DNA of 64,000 bases from Roseivirga sp. 4D4 (GTDB lineage Bacteria; Bacteroidota; Bacteroidia; Cytophagales; Cyclobacteriaceae), in assembly GCF_001747095.1 (NCBI RefSeq), contig NZ_MDGP01000001.1, forward strand, positions 4,446,001-4,510,000, given 5' to 3'. Positions 1-9,564 of the stretch are shown in pieces; position 1 is the first letter of the stretch; each line of letters starts with the position of its first letter. Made by a program: the position numbers and the translations under genes. Below the pieces are notes generated by a model. It was given only the letters and a program-made list of their open reading frames with translations, was not told the DNA's origin and did no database searches.

Positions 1-510
1 CGCTTTTGCGACAGCTTCAATATTCCATTATTAGTCTTAGAAGACGTACCGGGTTTCTTGCCAGGAACGGATCAGGAATGGCGAGGTATTATCACTAATG
101 GAGCCAAATTACTCTACGCCTTTGCCGAAGCCACAGTGCCAAGGATCACTGTGATTACGAGAAAAGCTTATGGCGGTGCTTATGACGTGATGAACTCTAA
201 GCACATCGGGGCAGATATGAATTATGCATGGCCTATGGCCGAAATCGCTGTAATGGGTGCTAAGGGTGCCGCAGAAATCATCTTCAAAAGAGAGATTGCC
301 GCGGCCGAGGATCCCGAAGCCAAACTACAGGAGAAAGTTGACGAGTACACGGCCAAATTTGCCAATCCGTATCGTGCTGCCAGAAGAGGCTATGTCGATG
401 AAGTCATCACTCCAGATACTACAAGACTGAAATTGATCAGGGCATTCAGCATGTTGGAGAATAAGGTAGATACTTTACCAAAAAAGAAACACGGTAACAT
501 ACCATTATAA
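1..510 (+). CDS. acyl-CoA carboxylase carboxyltransferase (beta) subunit, C-terminal part
   Basis: The open frame runs in from base 1, so the 5' part is outside the window; about 169 C-terminal residues are visible. They carry the carboxyltransferase core of the biotin-dependent acyl-CoA carboxylase beta family: a [11 protein letters not shown] segment, the acyl-CoA/oxyanion region with the [11 protein letters not shown] motif, and the [18 protein letters not shown] motif. This combination is typical of propionyl-CoA carboxylase beta subunits, which transfer CO2 from carboxybiotin to propionyl-CoA. The substrate is inferred from similarity only. The next gene starts 2 bp after the stop, so the two are probably co-transcribed. 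A second, clearly different carboxyltransferase lies at 20921-22549. Confidence 0.88.
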   Translation, partial: RFCDSFNIPLLVLEDVPGFLPGTDQEWRGIITNGAKLLYAFAEATVPRITVITRKAYGGAYDVMNSKHIGADMNYAWPMAEIAVMGAKGAAEIIFKREIAAAEDPEAKLQEKVDEYTAKFANPYRAARRGYVDEVITPDTTRLKLIRAFSMLENKVDTLPKKKHGNIPL

Positions 511-511
511 G

Positions 512-1582
512 ATGAATAAGACGAGCGAAGACTTCCTAATAAAATACTTGAACAATGCCTCTCCGACAGGATTTGAAAGTTCAGGGCAACAAATCTGGCT
601 GGATTATATCAAGCCTTTCACAGACTCATTTTTCACTGATAAGTATGGGACTGCTGTAGGTGTCATTAATCCAGATGCACCTTACAAAGTAGTGATTGAG
701 GCCCATGCTGACGAGATTAGCTGGTTTGTCAATTACATTGGTGATGATGGTTATATCTATGTGGTGCGCAATGGCGGATCAGATCATCAAATAGCCCCTT
801 CAAAACGAGTGAATTTACATACGGACAAGGGTGTGGTTAAAGGCGTGTTTGGCTGGCCTGCCATTCATGTTAGGGACAAGGCGAATGAGAAAGCACCTAC
901 TCTGAAAAACATCTTTATCGATGTGGGGGCTTCTTCAAAAGAGGAGGTGTTAGAAATGGGTATTCACGTGGGCACCGTAATCACATTCGAAGACGAACTG
1001 TTCAAGTTGAATAATAAGTACTGGTGTGGACGGGCTCTAGATAACCGAATTGGAGGTTTCATGATTGCCGAAGTGGCTCGAAGACTTAAGGAAAACAAGG
1101 TAGAATTGCCATTTGCTCTTTATGTTGTGAATGCGGTTCAGGAGGAGATCGGACTTCGTGGTGCTGAAATGATTGCAGCGCGGATCAAGCCTGATGTAGC
1201 TGTGGTCACAGATGTATGCCACGATACGCACTCACCAATGTACGATAAGAAGTTCGATGGCGATCAGAAGGCAGGTTTAGGTCCTGTCTTGACCGTTGGC
1301 CCAGCGGTGCATAATAACCTGCTCAAAATGTTGATGAGTGTAGCGGATGATAAAAAGATTGACTTCCAACGTTCTGCTTCGTCCAGATCTACAGGCACAG
1401 ATACGGATGCTTTTGCTTATTCAAACGAAGGTGTGCCTTCAGCATTGATATCACTTCCTTTAAAGTATATGCATACTACGGTTGAAACGGCCCATGAAAA
1501 AGACATTGATAAAGTGATCGATTTGATGTATGAGTTTCTCGTGCAGTTGCCAGCCGATCATGATTTTAGCTACCTGAAATAG
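512..1582 (+). CDS. M42 family metallopeptidase (cytosolic aminopeptidase)
   Basis: This 356-residue protein has the length and motifs of M42 (FrvX/glutamyl aminopeptidase-like) di-zinc peptidases. Candidate metal ligands are H65 and D67 in AHADE, D177 in CGRALDNR, E211-E212 in VQEEIGLRGAE, D234 in VTDVCHD and the His of YMHTTVE near residue 320. E211 would be the catalytic base. No signal peptide is present, so it should act in the cytosol as a large oligomer trimming peptides. It starts 2 bp after the carboxyltransferase gene and ends 1 bp before the next gene, suggesting one transcript. Substrate preference cannot be read from the sequence. Confidence 0.9.
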   Translation: MNKTSEDFLIKYLNNASPTGFESSGQQIWLDYIKPFTDSFFTDKYGTAVGVINPDAPYKVVIEAHADEISWFVNYIGDDGYIYVVRNGGSDHQIAPSKRVNLHTDKGVVKGVFGWPAIHVRDKANEKAPTLKNIFIDVGASSKEEVLEMGIHVGTVITFEDELFKLNNKYWCGRALDNRIGGFMIAEVARRLKENKVELPFALYVVNAVQEEIGLRGAEMIAARIKPDVAVVTDVCHDTHSPMYDKKFDGDQKAGLGPVLTVGPAVHNNLLKMLMSVADDKKIDFQRSASSRSTGTDTDAFAYSNEGVPSALISLPLKYMHTTVETAHEKDIDKVIDLMYEFLVQLPADHDFSYLK

Positions 1583-1583
1583 T

Positions 1584-2363
1584 ATGGTTGAGGTAATAGA
1601 TCAAATGGGACGTAAAGTGAGCGTCCCTGAATTACCTCAACGAATTGTTTCTCTGGTTCCTTCCCAAACGGAGTTATTATATCATCTCGGTCTGGCGGAT
1701 CGTGTGGTAGGGCTTACTAAGTTCTGTATTCATCCTGAACATTGGCGATCTGAAAAAACTATAGTAGGAGGGACCAAAAAGTATCACCTAGATAAGATTC
1801 ATGCCCTTAAGCCGGATTTGATTATCGGTAATAAGGAGGAGAATGAACAGCAGGGAATTGAAGCCTTAGCCAGGGATTATCCTGTTTGGATGAGTGATAT
1901 CGGCAACCTGAAAGATGCACTCGGGATGATTGAGGCTGTCGGAGGTCTTGTTGGTAAAGGGGAGGAAGCGCAAGACTTGGTAAATGAAATTCAGGAAGGG
2001 TTTTCCGCAATCGCTCCTTCACCGTCTAAACCCTCGGTGATTTATCTGATCTGGAAAGATCCATATATGGCTGCTGGCAAGGATACCTTCATTGACAATA
2101 TGATCAGCACTATAGGCTTTGAAAACCTTGTAAAACAAGTCCGATACCCTGCTCTAGATATTCAAGAGCTTCAGCGACTAAATCCAGATGCCTTGCTTTT
2201 GTCCTCAGAGCCTTATCCATTCAAGGAAAAGCATGTTGAGGAATTGAAACTCGCTTTGCCTAATACCCAAATCGAGTTGGTAGATGGTGAACTATTCAGT
2301 TGGTATGGAAGTCGACTCACAGAGTCACCAGCTTATTTTAACCAGTTGATGAAGAAGTTTTGA
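1584..2363 (+). CDS. BtuF-like helical-backbone metal receptor, no signal peptide
   Basis: The 259-residue product is a class III periplasmic-binding-protein fold of the BtuF/cobalamin-binding family. Visible features are an N-terminal PQRIVSLVPSQTELLYHLGL segment, the middle KPDLIIGNKEEN region and a C-terminal half opening with VIYLIWKDPYMAAG. Classical members deliver vitamin B12 or iron chelates to an ABC importer. Here no signal sequence or lipobox is visible and no BtuC/BtuD partner adjoins it, so a cytosolic or uncoupled role is possible. This signal-less form follows M42 peptidase by one base. Family assignment is fairly safe; ligand and localisation are not. Confidence 0.75.
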   Translation: MVEVIDQMGRKVSVPELPQRIVSLVPSQTELLYHLGLADRVVGLTKFCIHPEHWRSEKTIVGGTKKYHLDKIHALKPDLIIGNKEENEQQGIEALARDYPVWMSDIGNLKDALGMIEAVGGLVGKGEEAQDLVNEIQEGFSAIAPSPSKPSVIYLIWKDPYMAAGKDTFIDNMISTIGFENLVKQVRYPALDIQELQRLNPDALLLSSEPYPFKEKHVEELKLALPNTQIELVDGELFSWYGSRLTESPAYFNQLMKKF

Positions 2364-2385
2364 TGAAGTTAATGGAATGGACATA

Positions 2386-2408
2386 GGGGAGGCTCCAGCA
2401 GCCTCCCC
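2386..2408. terminator. convergent-gene hairpin
   Basis: A perfect 9-bp inverted repeat, GGGGAGGCT and AGCCTCCCC, encloses a 5-nt loop. It sits between the plus-strand BtuF-like gene and the minus-strand gene ending at 2418. There is no T run on either side, so it may be an mRNA 3'-end stabiliser rather than a strong intrinsic terminator. Confidence 0.5.
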
Positions 2409-2417
2409 GTCCTTACG

Positions 2418-2924
2418 TTACCTAAACACGGCAAATGCGTTGCACACTTGCATGTCGTAACACTCCCAAATCTCTTTTTTCCTAAAGGGGTATTTTTTGC
2501 CTGATTTAGCCTTTAATGGAAATTTGAAGGAGTCCGAAGGCGCTTTTCGCGATTTGTCCTTCGTGGCAACGTGGTAGAAATATGTTTTTTCGTCAGATTT
2601 CCCCATGAGTTTTCTTTCGCCTGGGGCAAGCTTTACTAGACCATCTACAGACCAATCGCCATCGATTTCTTTGTAGCGGATAGCAACCTTCAGTGGTGCT
2701 GAAGACTTGTTCTCAAAATAGATGTGATAGGCCTTTTTAGATGCTTCTTGATTGAAACCGGTGCGCTCACCAGGCAATGAGTAGTAGCCGGTGAGCTGAA
2801 CTGGAGATTCGAGTTCTATCGACTCCAGCTGGGCATAGTACGATGGCCTTTTATCCTCTTTTTGAGAGAAATAAGCAGCCATCATGCCGCCCAAGAACAG
2901 TACGTATACTGCTATCGGTTTCAT
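2418..2924 (-). CDS. hypothetical exported or membrane-anchored protein
   Basis: I do not recognise this 168-residue protein. It begins with a short hydrophobic segment (residues 4-18) that could be a signal peptide or anchor. It then has a basic, beta-rich body with many Lys, Tyr and Phe residues and two Cys near the end (CYDMQVC). The middle contains a stretch resembling beta-sandwich proteins (YHIYFENKSSAPLKVAIRY). The likely location is the periplasm or cell surface. It is transcribed towards the BtuF-like gene and separated from the upstream SGNH hydrolase by about 170 bp with a possible terminator. No function is proposed. Confidence 0.55.
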   Translation of the reverse strand: MKPIAVYVLFLGGMMAAYFSQKEDKRPSYYAQLESIELESPVQLTGYYSLPGERTGFNQEASKKAYHIYFENKSSAPLKVAIRYKEIDGDWSVDGLVKLAPGERKLMGKSDEKTYFYHVATKDKSRKAPSDSFKFPLKAKSGKKYPFRKKEIWECYDMQVCNAFAVFR

Positions 2925-3030
2925 CTGTTTAGGTTAAATGTACCTAAAGATGAAAAACATATATGAAATATTCAACATATATTCATAAAAAATTATCTAC
3001 CTCTAAAAATTCGGACAGCGAAATTCCTTC

Positions 3031-3060
3031 AAAATCCCTTCTGAATTACTCAAAAGAGGG
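3031..3060 (-). terminator. possible terminator after the SGNH hydrolase gene
   Basis: On the minus strand a bulged hairpin pairs CCC and TTTTGA with TCAGAA and GGG around a GTAAT loop. It is followed by ATTTTG. It lies 32 bp past the stop of the hydrolase gene. The T run is short, so the call is tentative. The rest of the 2925-3091 spacer is AT-rich with no other signal seen. Confidence 0.35.
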
Positions 3061-3091
3061 TTTTTTGCACAGAAAAGAATTTTGAAAAAAA

Positions 3092-3745
3092 TTATGGTTT
3101 AATCAGAAATGGGCGAATTTGCGCTATCCATATGTCGTAACCTGCCTTATTCATGTGAAGTCCGTCTTCAATAAACAGGTCTTTTTTCAGCGAACCATCG
3201 GTATTAAGCATGGGGGTCCATACATCTACAAATTGAATTTCGTCCCAAATAGCGCACACTTTTTCAAGAACTTGGTTCAACTCCTCATACTTGGCCTTCA
3301 AGGACCACCTGGCAATGCTTGGCTTGGGTGAAATGATAACGATGTTCTTTATTCCATCTTTTATGATCAGGTCTCCTACTAAAGCAGTCAGGTCAGTAAA
3401 GATTTCAAAACTGGACTTACCTGAGTTGATATCATTATCTCCTTCGTAGATGAATACCTGTTCGGGTTTAAAGTTGCTGACCAATTCTTTCTTATAGTGG
3501 ATGAGGTCACTGGTCTCTGAACCACCAAACCCAGTATTGATCACATTGTGATCGGAGAAGTAGTCTTTAAAGTCTGTCCAAAGCCTAATACTAGAGCTTC
3601 CAGTAAAAACGATTCTATTTTCGGAGGGATAATTGGTCTCAGTCACTTTAATCTTATCAACCTCTTCAGCAAATCGGGTTGGGTCTTGGGCCAAACAGGT
3701 GAGAGATAGTAGGATAAGTAGGGAGCTAATCGTAAACTTTGACAT
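3092..3745 (-). CDS. SGNH/GDSL-type hydrolase, exported
   Basis: The product has the four blocks of the SGNH esterase family: FTGSSSIRLW (nucleophile Ser), NTGFGGS (oxyanion Gly), YEGDNDI (Asn) and DGLHMNKAGY (Asp/His). Such enzymes cleave acyl esters in lipids or acetyl groups in polysaccharides. I start at the ATG at 3745 because it opens a good signal peptide (MSKFTISSLLILLSLTCLAQ); an in-frame ATG 11 codons upstream gives an unlikely basic extension. The protein is therefore about 217 residues and periplasmic or secreted. The upstream Nudix gene stops at 3786. The acyl substrate is unknown. Confidence 0.85.
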   Translation of the reverse strand: MSKFTISSLLILLSLTCLAQDPTRFAEEVDKIKVTETNYPSENRIVFTGSSSIRLWTDFKDYFSDHNVINTGFGGSETSDLIHYKKELVSNFKPEQVFIYEGDNDINSGKSSFEIFTDLTALVGDLIIKDGIKNIVIISPKPSIARWSLKAKYEELNQVLEKVCAIWDEIQFVDVWTPMLNTDGSLKKDLFIEDGLHMNKAGYDIWIAQIRPFLIKP

Positions 3746-3785
3746 GAGTCTAAAATAGGACTTTCTGTAAAAAATCACCTACATT

Positions 3786-4367
3786 TTAGTCGTCAAGTAA
3801 CCCATTGATTTGAGCATACTGAATGAGTATGATCGTTTTGGCATCCTTGATTTCGCCAGTGCTCACCATTTCAATGGCCTTGTCGAATGGTAGTTCCAAG
3901 ACTTCGAGATCTTCTTCCTCATCGGAACCGCCACCGTCATTGACTTTCATGTCGTCTTCATACTCCGCTACAAAGAAGTATAGAATCTCAGTGACAGAAC
4001 CAGGCGACATATAACTCTCGAATACCTTTCGCACATTGGCGATTCTGTAACCCGTCTCTTCTTCCGTTTCCTTTCGGATGCAGTCTTCCGCGTTATCTTC
4101 CTCTAACAAACCGGCACAGGCTTCAATCAGAAAACCATCTGCATTGCCGTTGAGGTAAGTAGGCATTCTGAATTGACGGGTTAATACCATTGTGCCTTTC
4201 TCCTTATTATATAAGAGTATAGTTGAGCCATTTCCACGGTCATATGCCTCTCGCTCTTGTCTTTGAACGGAACCATCTTTGGCTGTATAGTCGAAAGTGA
4301 TTTTTCTGAGGGTATACCAATTGTTGGATAGGACCTCTTTTTTAATAATGTCGATGCGCTTACTCAT
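3786..4367 (-). CDS. nudK: Nudix hydrolase, GDP-mannose pyrophosphatase (NudK) type
   Basis: The 193-residue protein has a Nudix box, [16 protein letters not shown] followed by TEEETGY. Its spacing and substituted positions match the NudK/YffH box rather than the textbook consensus. NudK enzymes hydrolyse GDP-mannose and related sugar nucleotides to sugar phosphate and nucleoside monophosphate in the cytosol. An acidic linker ([19 protein letters not shown]) lies in the C-terminal part, where NudK proteins form their dimer. The stop is followed closely by the SGNH hydrolase gene and the start lies 3 bp after the ABC exporter stop, so an operon is likely. Family certain, substrate probable. 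Confidence 0.85.
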   Translation of the reverse strand: MSKRIDIIKKEVLSNNWYTLRKITFDYTAKDGSVQRQEREAYDRGNGSTILLYNKEKGTMVLTRQFRMPTYLNGNADGFLIEACAGLLEEDNAEDCIRKETEEETGYRIANVRKVFESYMSPGSVTEILYFFVAEYEDDMKVNDGGGSDEEEDLEVLELPFDKAIEMVSTGEIKDAKTIILIQYAQINGLLDD

Positions 4368-4370
4368 TGA

Positions 4371-6122
4371 TTATATGCGTGCCTGATAGGTGTACAACTG
4401 ATAATAGCGACCTTCTTTGGCGATCAATTCGTCATGAGTTCCACGCTCGGCAATTTGCCCTTCTTCGATCACCAATATCTGATCTGCCTGTCGAATAGTA
4501 CTCAACCTGTGGGCAATCACAAAAGTGGTTCGGCCTTCCATTAGTGTAGACAAACTTTTTTGTATAAAGGTCTCACTTTCAGTATCGAGATTGGAAGTAG
4601 CTTCATCCAGGATCAAAATCTTAGGATTTGCCAATACTGCACGCGCAATGGCAATTCTCTGGCGTTGTCCTCCGGATAACTTTACGCCTCGCTCTCCAAT
4701 CAATGTATCAAGGCCATCCTCAAACCGATCGGTGAACTCATGGACATAAGCGCTTTCTACGGCAGTCTTTAATTCTTCTTCAGTGGCATTTGGTCGAGGG
4801 AAAAGAATATTGGCCCTAATAGTACCCTCAAAGAGAAAATCGTCCTGCAATACAACGCCTAGGTTTTGCCGATAGCTTCTCAGTTTAGCCGTGGACAAGT
4901 CAATTCCATCCAAAGTGATTTGTCCTTCTCGGGGATTCAAGAATGTAGCCGCCAAACCTGCAATCGTAGACTTACCCGAACCTGAAGTTCCAACCAGAGC
5001 CGTCACACTTCCTGAAGGCGCATCAAAACTGATGTTTTTGAGCACCTCTTTATCTTCTTCGTAGGCAAAGCTCACATCGTCAAATATGATATCACCTTTG
5101 ATTTCTTGGAGTTCGACCGTGCGTTTAGGATCCTCGTCTTCCGTAGATGTTTTCATAATTTCTTCGGTACGATCTAAACCAGCAAAGGCCTCAGTGATTT
5201 GACTACCGATATTCGACATTTGAACAATAGGGGCAATCATAACGGCCAGATAAGCAATGAAGGCAACGAGTTCACCAGGAGTCATACTATCCTGAATAAT
5301 GTAATACCCTCCAATACCGAGAATTCCTGTACTAGCCACACCAGCTAATAAGAAAGTAGCTGAGCTTGTAACAATCGCTGTTGCGGTCAGTGTCTTCTTT
5401 ACATTCTGATAAAGCTCATCAACACCATTTTCGAAAGTTTCTATTTCTTGAAGTTCTGCACCAAAACCCTTGATTACTCTTACTCCATTTAAGGTTTCCG
5501 TTAGACGACCCGTGACTTCGGCATTAAGCTGCCCTCTTTTTCTGAAGATTGGTCTCAGATATGCGAAGGCTTTCATAGCCACTAATCCAAAAATGACCAC
5601 AGGGGCAATAACGAATGCTGTCAACTTTGCATTCATATCAATGAGAATATACAAGACCCCAATAGAAGTCAATAGTCCTCCTAAGAGTTGAACAAGACCT
5701 GTACCCACCAAGTTTCTAACACCTTCTACATCGGTCATAATCCTAGAAACAAGAGCACCCGATTTTGTACTGTCGAAGTAATTGATGGGCAAGGAGAGAA
5801 TGTGCTTTTGGACTTTTACCCGGAGTTGGGCGATAAGCTTTTGGGCTTGTACACTCAGCAGTCGAGTAAGTGCAAAGGACGTTCCAGCTTGTGTAATAAT
5901 GGCCGCGATCGTCACTATAATCACCAGCCAAAGTTTCTGCATGTCTTTGTTGACTACTACATCATCGATAAGGTATCGAGTAGCTCCGGGTAAAACTAGA
6001 CTTGCTGCACTTCGGAGTAAAATGAGAACTAATCCTATCAATAGGAGCCCTCGTTTGGGCCAAATGATAGTTTTAAATACCTGGCCGACTGTAATATTGT
6101 TAAGCTTTTTCTTTTTTGACAT
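4371..6122 (-). CDS. ABC exporter, fused membrane and ATPase domains
   Basis: This 583-residue half-transporter has about six membrane segments in residues 20-320, then an ATPase. The ATPase shows Walker A (GTSGSGKST), signature [14 protein letters not shown], Walker B (ILILDEATSNLD) and an H-loop (AHRLST). The architecture is that of MsbA/BmrA-like exporters, which move lipids or drugs outward as dimers. It is the first gene of the minus-strand group that continues into nudK. No substrate-specific feature is visible, so MsbA-type lipid flipping and multidrug export are both open. Confidence 0.92.
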   Translation of the reverse strand: MSKKKKLNNITVGQVFKTIIWPKRGLLLIGLVLILLRSAASLVLPGATRYLIDDVVVNKDMQKLWLVIIVTIAAIITQAGTSFALTRLLSVQAQKLIAQLRVKVQKHILSLPINYFDSTKSGALVSRIMTDVEGVRNLVGTGLVQLLGGLLTSIGVLYILIDMNAKLTAFVIAPVVIFGLVAMKAFAYLRPIFRKRGQLNAEVTGRLTETLNGVRVIKGFGAELQEIETFENGVDELYQNVKKTLTATAIVTSSATFLLAGVASTGILGIGGYYIIQDSMTPGELVAFIAYLAVMIAPIVQMSNIGSQITEAFAGLDRTEEIMKTSTEDEDPKRTVELQEIKGDIIFDDVSFAYEEDKEVLKNISFDAPSGSVTALVGTSGSGKSTIAGLAATFLNPREGQITLDGIDLSTAKLRSYRQNLGVVLQDDFLFEGTIRANILFPRPNATEEELKTAVESAYVHEFTDRFEDGLDTLIGERGVKLSGGQRQRIAIARAVLANPKILILDEATSNLDTESETFIQKSLSTLMEGRTTFVIAHRLSTIRQADQILVIEEGQIAERGTHDELIAKEGRYYQLYTYQARI

Positions 6123-6216
6123 GCTGGGATAAGATCAATGAAGGCTAAACGATGTGCGCGCTGAATTGATTCCAAGATATGGAAAGTAATTTAGCTGACA
6201 TTTGATTTAGATCAAT

Positions 6217-7431
6217 TTAGGCGCCAATGGCTTCAGACACATGATCCCAAAAGCTTGGATAGGACTTATTCACCACGCTCGGATCTTCAATGATGATTTC
6301 TTGCTGAGTACATAATGGAGCAAAGGCCATTGCCATACGGTGATCTTCATAAGTGTGAACGCTGACAGTGTCTTGCCCAGGTTCAAACTTAGACTTGACT
6401 TCCCAAACACCTTCCTCCGTCTCCTTTAACTTGATGGAGAACTTCTTCAATTCCCTTTTGAGTGCTTTAATTCTGTCAGTCTCCTTTATGCGTAGACTTT
6501 CCAGTCCAGTAAAACGACTTTCAATCCTCTTTACACCACACACTACGGCAACTGTTTGGGCAAGGTCAGGGCAGTCAGAGAAATCTATTTCTACTGAATT
6601 TCCATGGGGTATCTTTTCCAGAATCACACCGTCCTCTTCGAAAGTGCTCATCACACCGAGTTGGTTCATGATTCTTACAATCGCGATATCTCCTTGAAGG
6701 GATTTTTGTCTGAGTCCCAATAGCTTCACCTTGGCCTGATCTGCCAAGGCCACGAAACTATACCAGTAGCTGGCACCGGACCAGTCGGACTCCACTACGT
6801 AATCGTATGATCCGTATTGTTGAGCCTTGATCTCAATGGTCTTATTGGTCCATGATGCATCGATTCCGAAAAGGCGCATCATATCCAATGTCATCTGGAT
6901 GTAGGGTCGACTTCCGACTTTACCTTTCAACTCTAAAGTCAATCCATTCGGTAGGCAAGGGGCAATCATAAGCAGAGCAGAAATATACTGACTGCTCACA
7001 TCTCCTTTAATGCTAATGAGGTTCTTCTTTTGCTCTACTAGCGGGTGCACCTTAAGTGGAGGAAAGCCATCATTTTCCAAGAACTTGATCTTAGCTCCAA
7101 TTTGTTTCAGCGCCTTGGCCAAAATCTTTATCGGACGCTGCTGCATCCGCTCTGTTCCTGTGAGTATTCTGGGTTTGTCTCCCAGAATTGAATAAGCGGT
7201 AAGAAAACGCATGGTAGTACCGGCATCCAAGACATCCAGAATATCTTCCTCACTGGCCAATAACCGAAGCATGGTCTGTGTATCTCTAGCGTTAGAAAGG
7301 TTTTTCAAGCCAGATTCTCCACCTGAAAGCGCATTGATAATCAGGGCACGGTTGCTCTCACTTTTTGAAGCTTCGAGCTGAACCTCCGAGCTTTTAATCA
7401 CCGGACTGTGTTTCAGCGTAATGGTTTCCAA
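6217..7431 (-). CDS. aroA: 3-phosphoshikimate 1-carboxyvinyltransferase (EPSP synthase)
   Basis: The 404-residue enzyme catalyses the sixth step of the shikimate pathway, joining phosphoenolpyruvate to shikimate 3-phosphate. Signatures include SKSESNRALI near the N-terminus, LDAGTTMRFL near residue 70, DCPDLAQTV, SLRIKETDRI and TYEDHRMAMAFAP. It is slightly shorter than the enterobacterial enzyme. The start is TTG at 7431, placed one base after the aroB stop; no better ATG precedes the conserved N-terminal strand. It is the last gene of the unit DAHP synthase-aroB-aroA controlled by the attenuator at 9565-9725. Confidence 0.93.
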   Translation of the reverse strand: METITLKHSPVIKSSEVQLEASKSESNRALIINALSGGESGLKNLSNARDTQTMLRLLASEEDILDVLDAGTTMRFLTAYSILGDKPRILTGTERMQQRPIKILAKALKQIGAKIKFLENDGFPPLKVHPLVEQKKNLISIKGDVSSQYISALLMIAPCLPNGLTLELKGKVGSRPYIQMTLDMMRLFGIDASWTNKTIEIKAQQYGSYDYVVESDWSGASYWYSFVALADQAKVKLLGLRQKSLQGDIAIVRIMNQLGVMSTFEEDGVILEKIPHGNSVEIDFSDCPDLAQTVAVVCGVKRIESRFTGLESLRIKETDRIKALKRELKKFSIKLKETEEGVWEVKSKFEPGQDTVSVHTYEDHRMAMAFAPLCTQQEIIIEDPSVVNKSYPSFWDHVSEAIGA

Positions 7432-7432
7432 T

Positions 7433-8467
7433 TTATCGCTTTAAGGTTAAGTAGAAGAACAGGGCATCCATCACATCTTTTTCATCAACAGCTACATCAT
7501 AACCCGCTCTACCAATCTCGTATAGGAGGGAATGGTTGAGAAAATTGGCCACATTCTTTTTGTCCTGATACATCAACTTGATGATGGATGTAAAGTCTTT
7601 CTTCTCAATGCTAAGTTCAGGGTAAATGTTCAGAATTGTGCTACAAATCTCCTGTAGATCGACTTCTTCAAGACCTAATAACTTTTTAGAAACATAGGCT
7701 TCACAGATCATTCCGATAGCGATAGCCTCACCATGTAACAAATGATTTTCTGAATCGAGATAAAAGCTTTCTATCGCATGGCCGATCGTGTGGCCGAAGT
7801 TTAGAATTTTCCTTAGACCTCCTTCTTTAGGGTCTTGCTTTACAACCTCGTTTTTGATTTCTACAGAATGGGAAATGACGGCATTCCAGTTGTCCTGAGC
7901 CAATCCTTTTTTTGCCACTTGTTGGTAGTAATCCTTATCGGTAATTAGCCCATGTTTAATTACTTCAGCAAAGCCAGACCTAAGTTCTTGCTCGGGGAGG
8001 GTCTCAAGAAATACGGGATCTATTAATACGGCATTGGGATCTTTAAAGAAACCTATGTGGTTTTTGAAGCCTTTAAAGTCTATGCCCAGTTTACCACCCA
8101 CGTTTGCATCAACCGCTGCCAATAGGGTAGTGGGGATGTTAATGAAGTCAATACCTCGTTTGTAGGTCACTGCACAGAAACCACCCATGTCCCCAATGAC
8201 ACCACCTCCAAGGTTAATCAGCAATGACTTTCTATCAAAGCCAGCATCAGTAAGTGCCTGCCAGATACTTTGGCAAGTATCGAGCGTTTTGTTGATCTCC
8301 CCAGAGGTAATTTCAATCACCATATGTTCTGGGAGTAAGTCCTCGATGATCGGGTAGCAAAATTCTCGTGTCTTTTCATCGACTAAAACTGCCATTTTGG
8401 TATGGCTGTTCTCGTCAAAGAACCCTTTGAGACTTGCCTGAATATCATCGATAGTGATTTGACTCAT
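7433..8467 (-). CDS. aroB: 3-dehydroquinate synthase
   Basis: The 344-residue product is the NAD- and metal-dependent enzyme that cyclises DAHP to 3-dehydroquinate. It has the nucleotide-binding GGGVIGDMGG motif, the PTTLLAAVDANVGGKLGID block and the metal-ligand region NFGHTIGHAIES followed by LLHGEAIAIGM. Length is usual for the family. It starts 6 bp after the DAHP synthase-chorismate mutase gene, so the first two shikimate steps are translated from one message. Control should follow the upstream Tyr/Phe attenuator. Confidence 0.95.
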   Translation of the reverse strand: MSQITIDDIQASLKGFFDENSHTKMAVLVDEKTREFCYPIIEDLLPEHMVIEITSGEINKTLDTCQSIWQALTDAGFDRKSLLINLGGGVIGDMGGFCAVTYKRGIDFINIPTTLLAAVDANVGGKLGIDFKGFKNHIGFFKDPNAVLIDPVFLETLPEQELRSGFAEVIKHGLITDKDYYQQVAKKGLAQDNWNAVISHSVEIKNEVVKQDPKEGGLRKILNFGHTIGHAIESFYLDSENHLLHGEAIAIGMICEAYVSKKLLGLEEVDLQEICSTILNIYPELSIEKKDFTSIIKLMYQDKKNVANFLNHSLLYEIGRAGYDVAVDEKDVMDALFFYLTLKR

Positions 8468-8473
8468 ATTGGT

Positions 8474-9553
8474 TTACACCTTTTCTTTCAGTTGAGCTTC
8501 CTGCATTTTTACAGACTCCTCATGTACCGCAAATAAAAAGCTTTTCATGAACTTTTCGGTCATGTTTTTCTTTACGCCTGAGTTGATTCTTGACTCCATA
8601 ACGTCATGCCATCTGTTAGGTTGGTAAACGGCCAGGTTATGTTCTCTTTTGTACTCACCGATTTGTTTGATCATCTGGAATCTATCGGACAACAATTCGA
8701 TGATTTGGGTGTCCACTAGGTCAATTTTCTGCCTGAACTCATCTAATTCGCTGATCGCTTCAGGGTGTTTGTCAAGTGTCTCTCTGAAGTTTAGATTCTC
8801 ATAAATGATTTGGAGTGTTTCCGGAGTCACCTGCTGTTTGGCATCACTCCATGCATTGTCTGGGTCATGGTGCGTTTCTATCATCAAGCCATCCAATCCA
8901 AAGTTAATTGCCCTTTGACTCACTGAGGCAATGATTTCTCTCGTTCCGGCAATATGACTTGGGTCGCAGATAACGGAAATGCCTGGCAACATTCTTTTCA
9001 AATGAATCGGCATACTCCACTCTGGTTTATTTCTATATCGCTTTTCATATGGATCAGAAAAGCCTCTGTGAATAGCAGCCACCTTGTTGATGCCAACCTT
9101 GTTAAGCCTCTCAATAGCACCAAGCCACAATTGCAGGTCTGGGTTAATTGGGTTTTTGACCATAACCGGGATGTCCGTACCTCTTAGCGCTTCGCAAATC
9201 TCTTGCACTGAAAATGGATTAACGGTAGTCCTTGCACCAATCCATAGTACATCTATACCAGCTTTTAAGGCGGCTTCTGCATGAGCCGTATTGGCTACTT
9301 CCACCGTCAAAGGGACATTCAGAATTTCTCGGGCCTTTTCTAACCAACCGAGCGCCTCAGATCCAATGCCTTCAAACGACCCAGGCCGAGTACGGGGTTT
9401 CCAAACTCCGGCTCGGAACATTTCAATATTACTGCCTCTGAGTCCTTTGGCTATGCTCTCAATCTGGTCGGGACTTTCCGCACTACACGGTCCGGCAATT
9501 AAAACATGCTCTGATAAACCTATTCCCCAGTCTTTGATGTCTACGATTTCCAT
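8474..9553 (-). CDS. bifunctional DAHP synthase / chorismate mutase (second copy, attenuated)
   Basis: Residues 1-260 form a DAHP synthase of the short AroA-beta/KDO8P-like type: IAGPCSAES, KPRTRPGSFEG, WIGARTTVNPF, VKNPINPD, AIHRGF and CDPSHIAGTRE. Residues about 270-350 are an AroQ-type chorismate mutase helix bundle (IDLVDTQIIELLSDR, IGEYKREHNLAVYQ). It therefore opens the shikimate pathway and also converts chorismate to prephenate. Its paralogue lies at 10294-11394. The ATG is preceded by only 11 nt and then an intrinsic terminator, with a Tyr/Phe-rich leader frame further upstream. Expression is therefore predicted to depend on charged tRNA-Tyr and tRNA-Phe. aroB and aroA follow closely. 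Confidence 0.94.
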   Translation of the reverse strand: MEIVDIKDWGIGLSEHVLIAGPCSAESPDQIESIAKGLRGSNIEMFRAGVWKPRTRPGSFEGIGSEALGWLEKAREILNVPLTVEVANTAHAEAALKAGIDVLWIGARTTVNPFSVQEICEALRGTDIPVMVKNPINPDLQLWLGAIERLNKVGINKVAAIHRGFSDPYEKRYRNKPEWSMPIHLKRMLPGISVICDPSHIAGTREIIASVSQRAINFGLDGLMIETHHDPDNAWSDAKQQVTPETLQIIYENLNFRETLDKHPEAISELDEFRQKIDLVDTQIIELLSDRFQMIKQIGEYKREHNLAVYQPNRWHDVMESRINSGVKKNMTEKFMKSFLFAVHEESVKMQEAQLKEKV

Positions 9554-9564
9554 TTTTTTGCAAT

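Noticed and set aside
4525..6132. Plus-strand open frames opposite the ABC exporter
   Set aside because: They are shadows of a long conserved gene on the minus strand and have no independent support.
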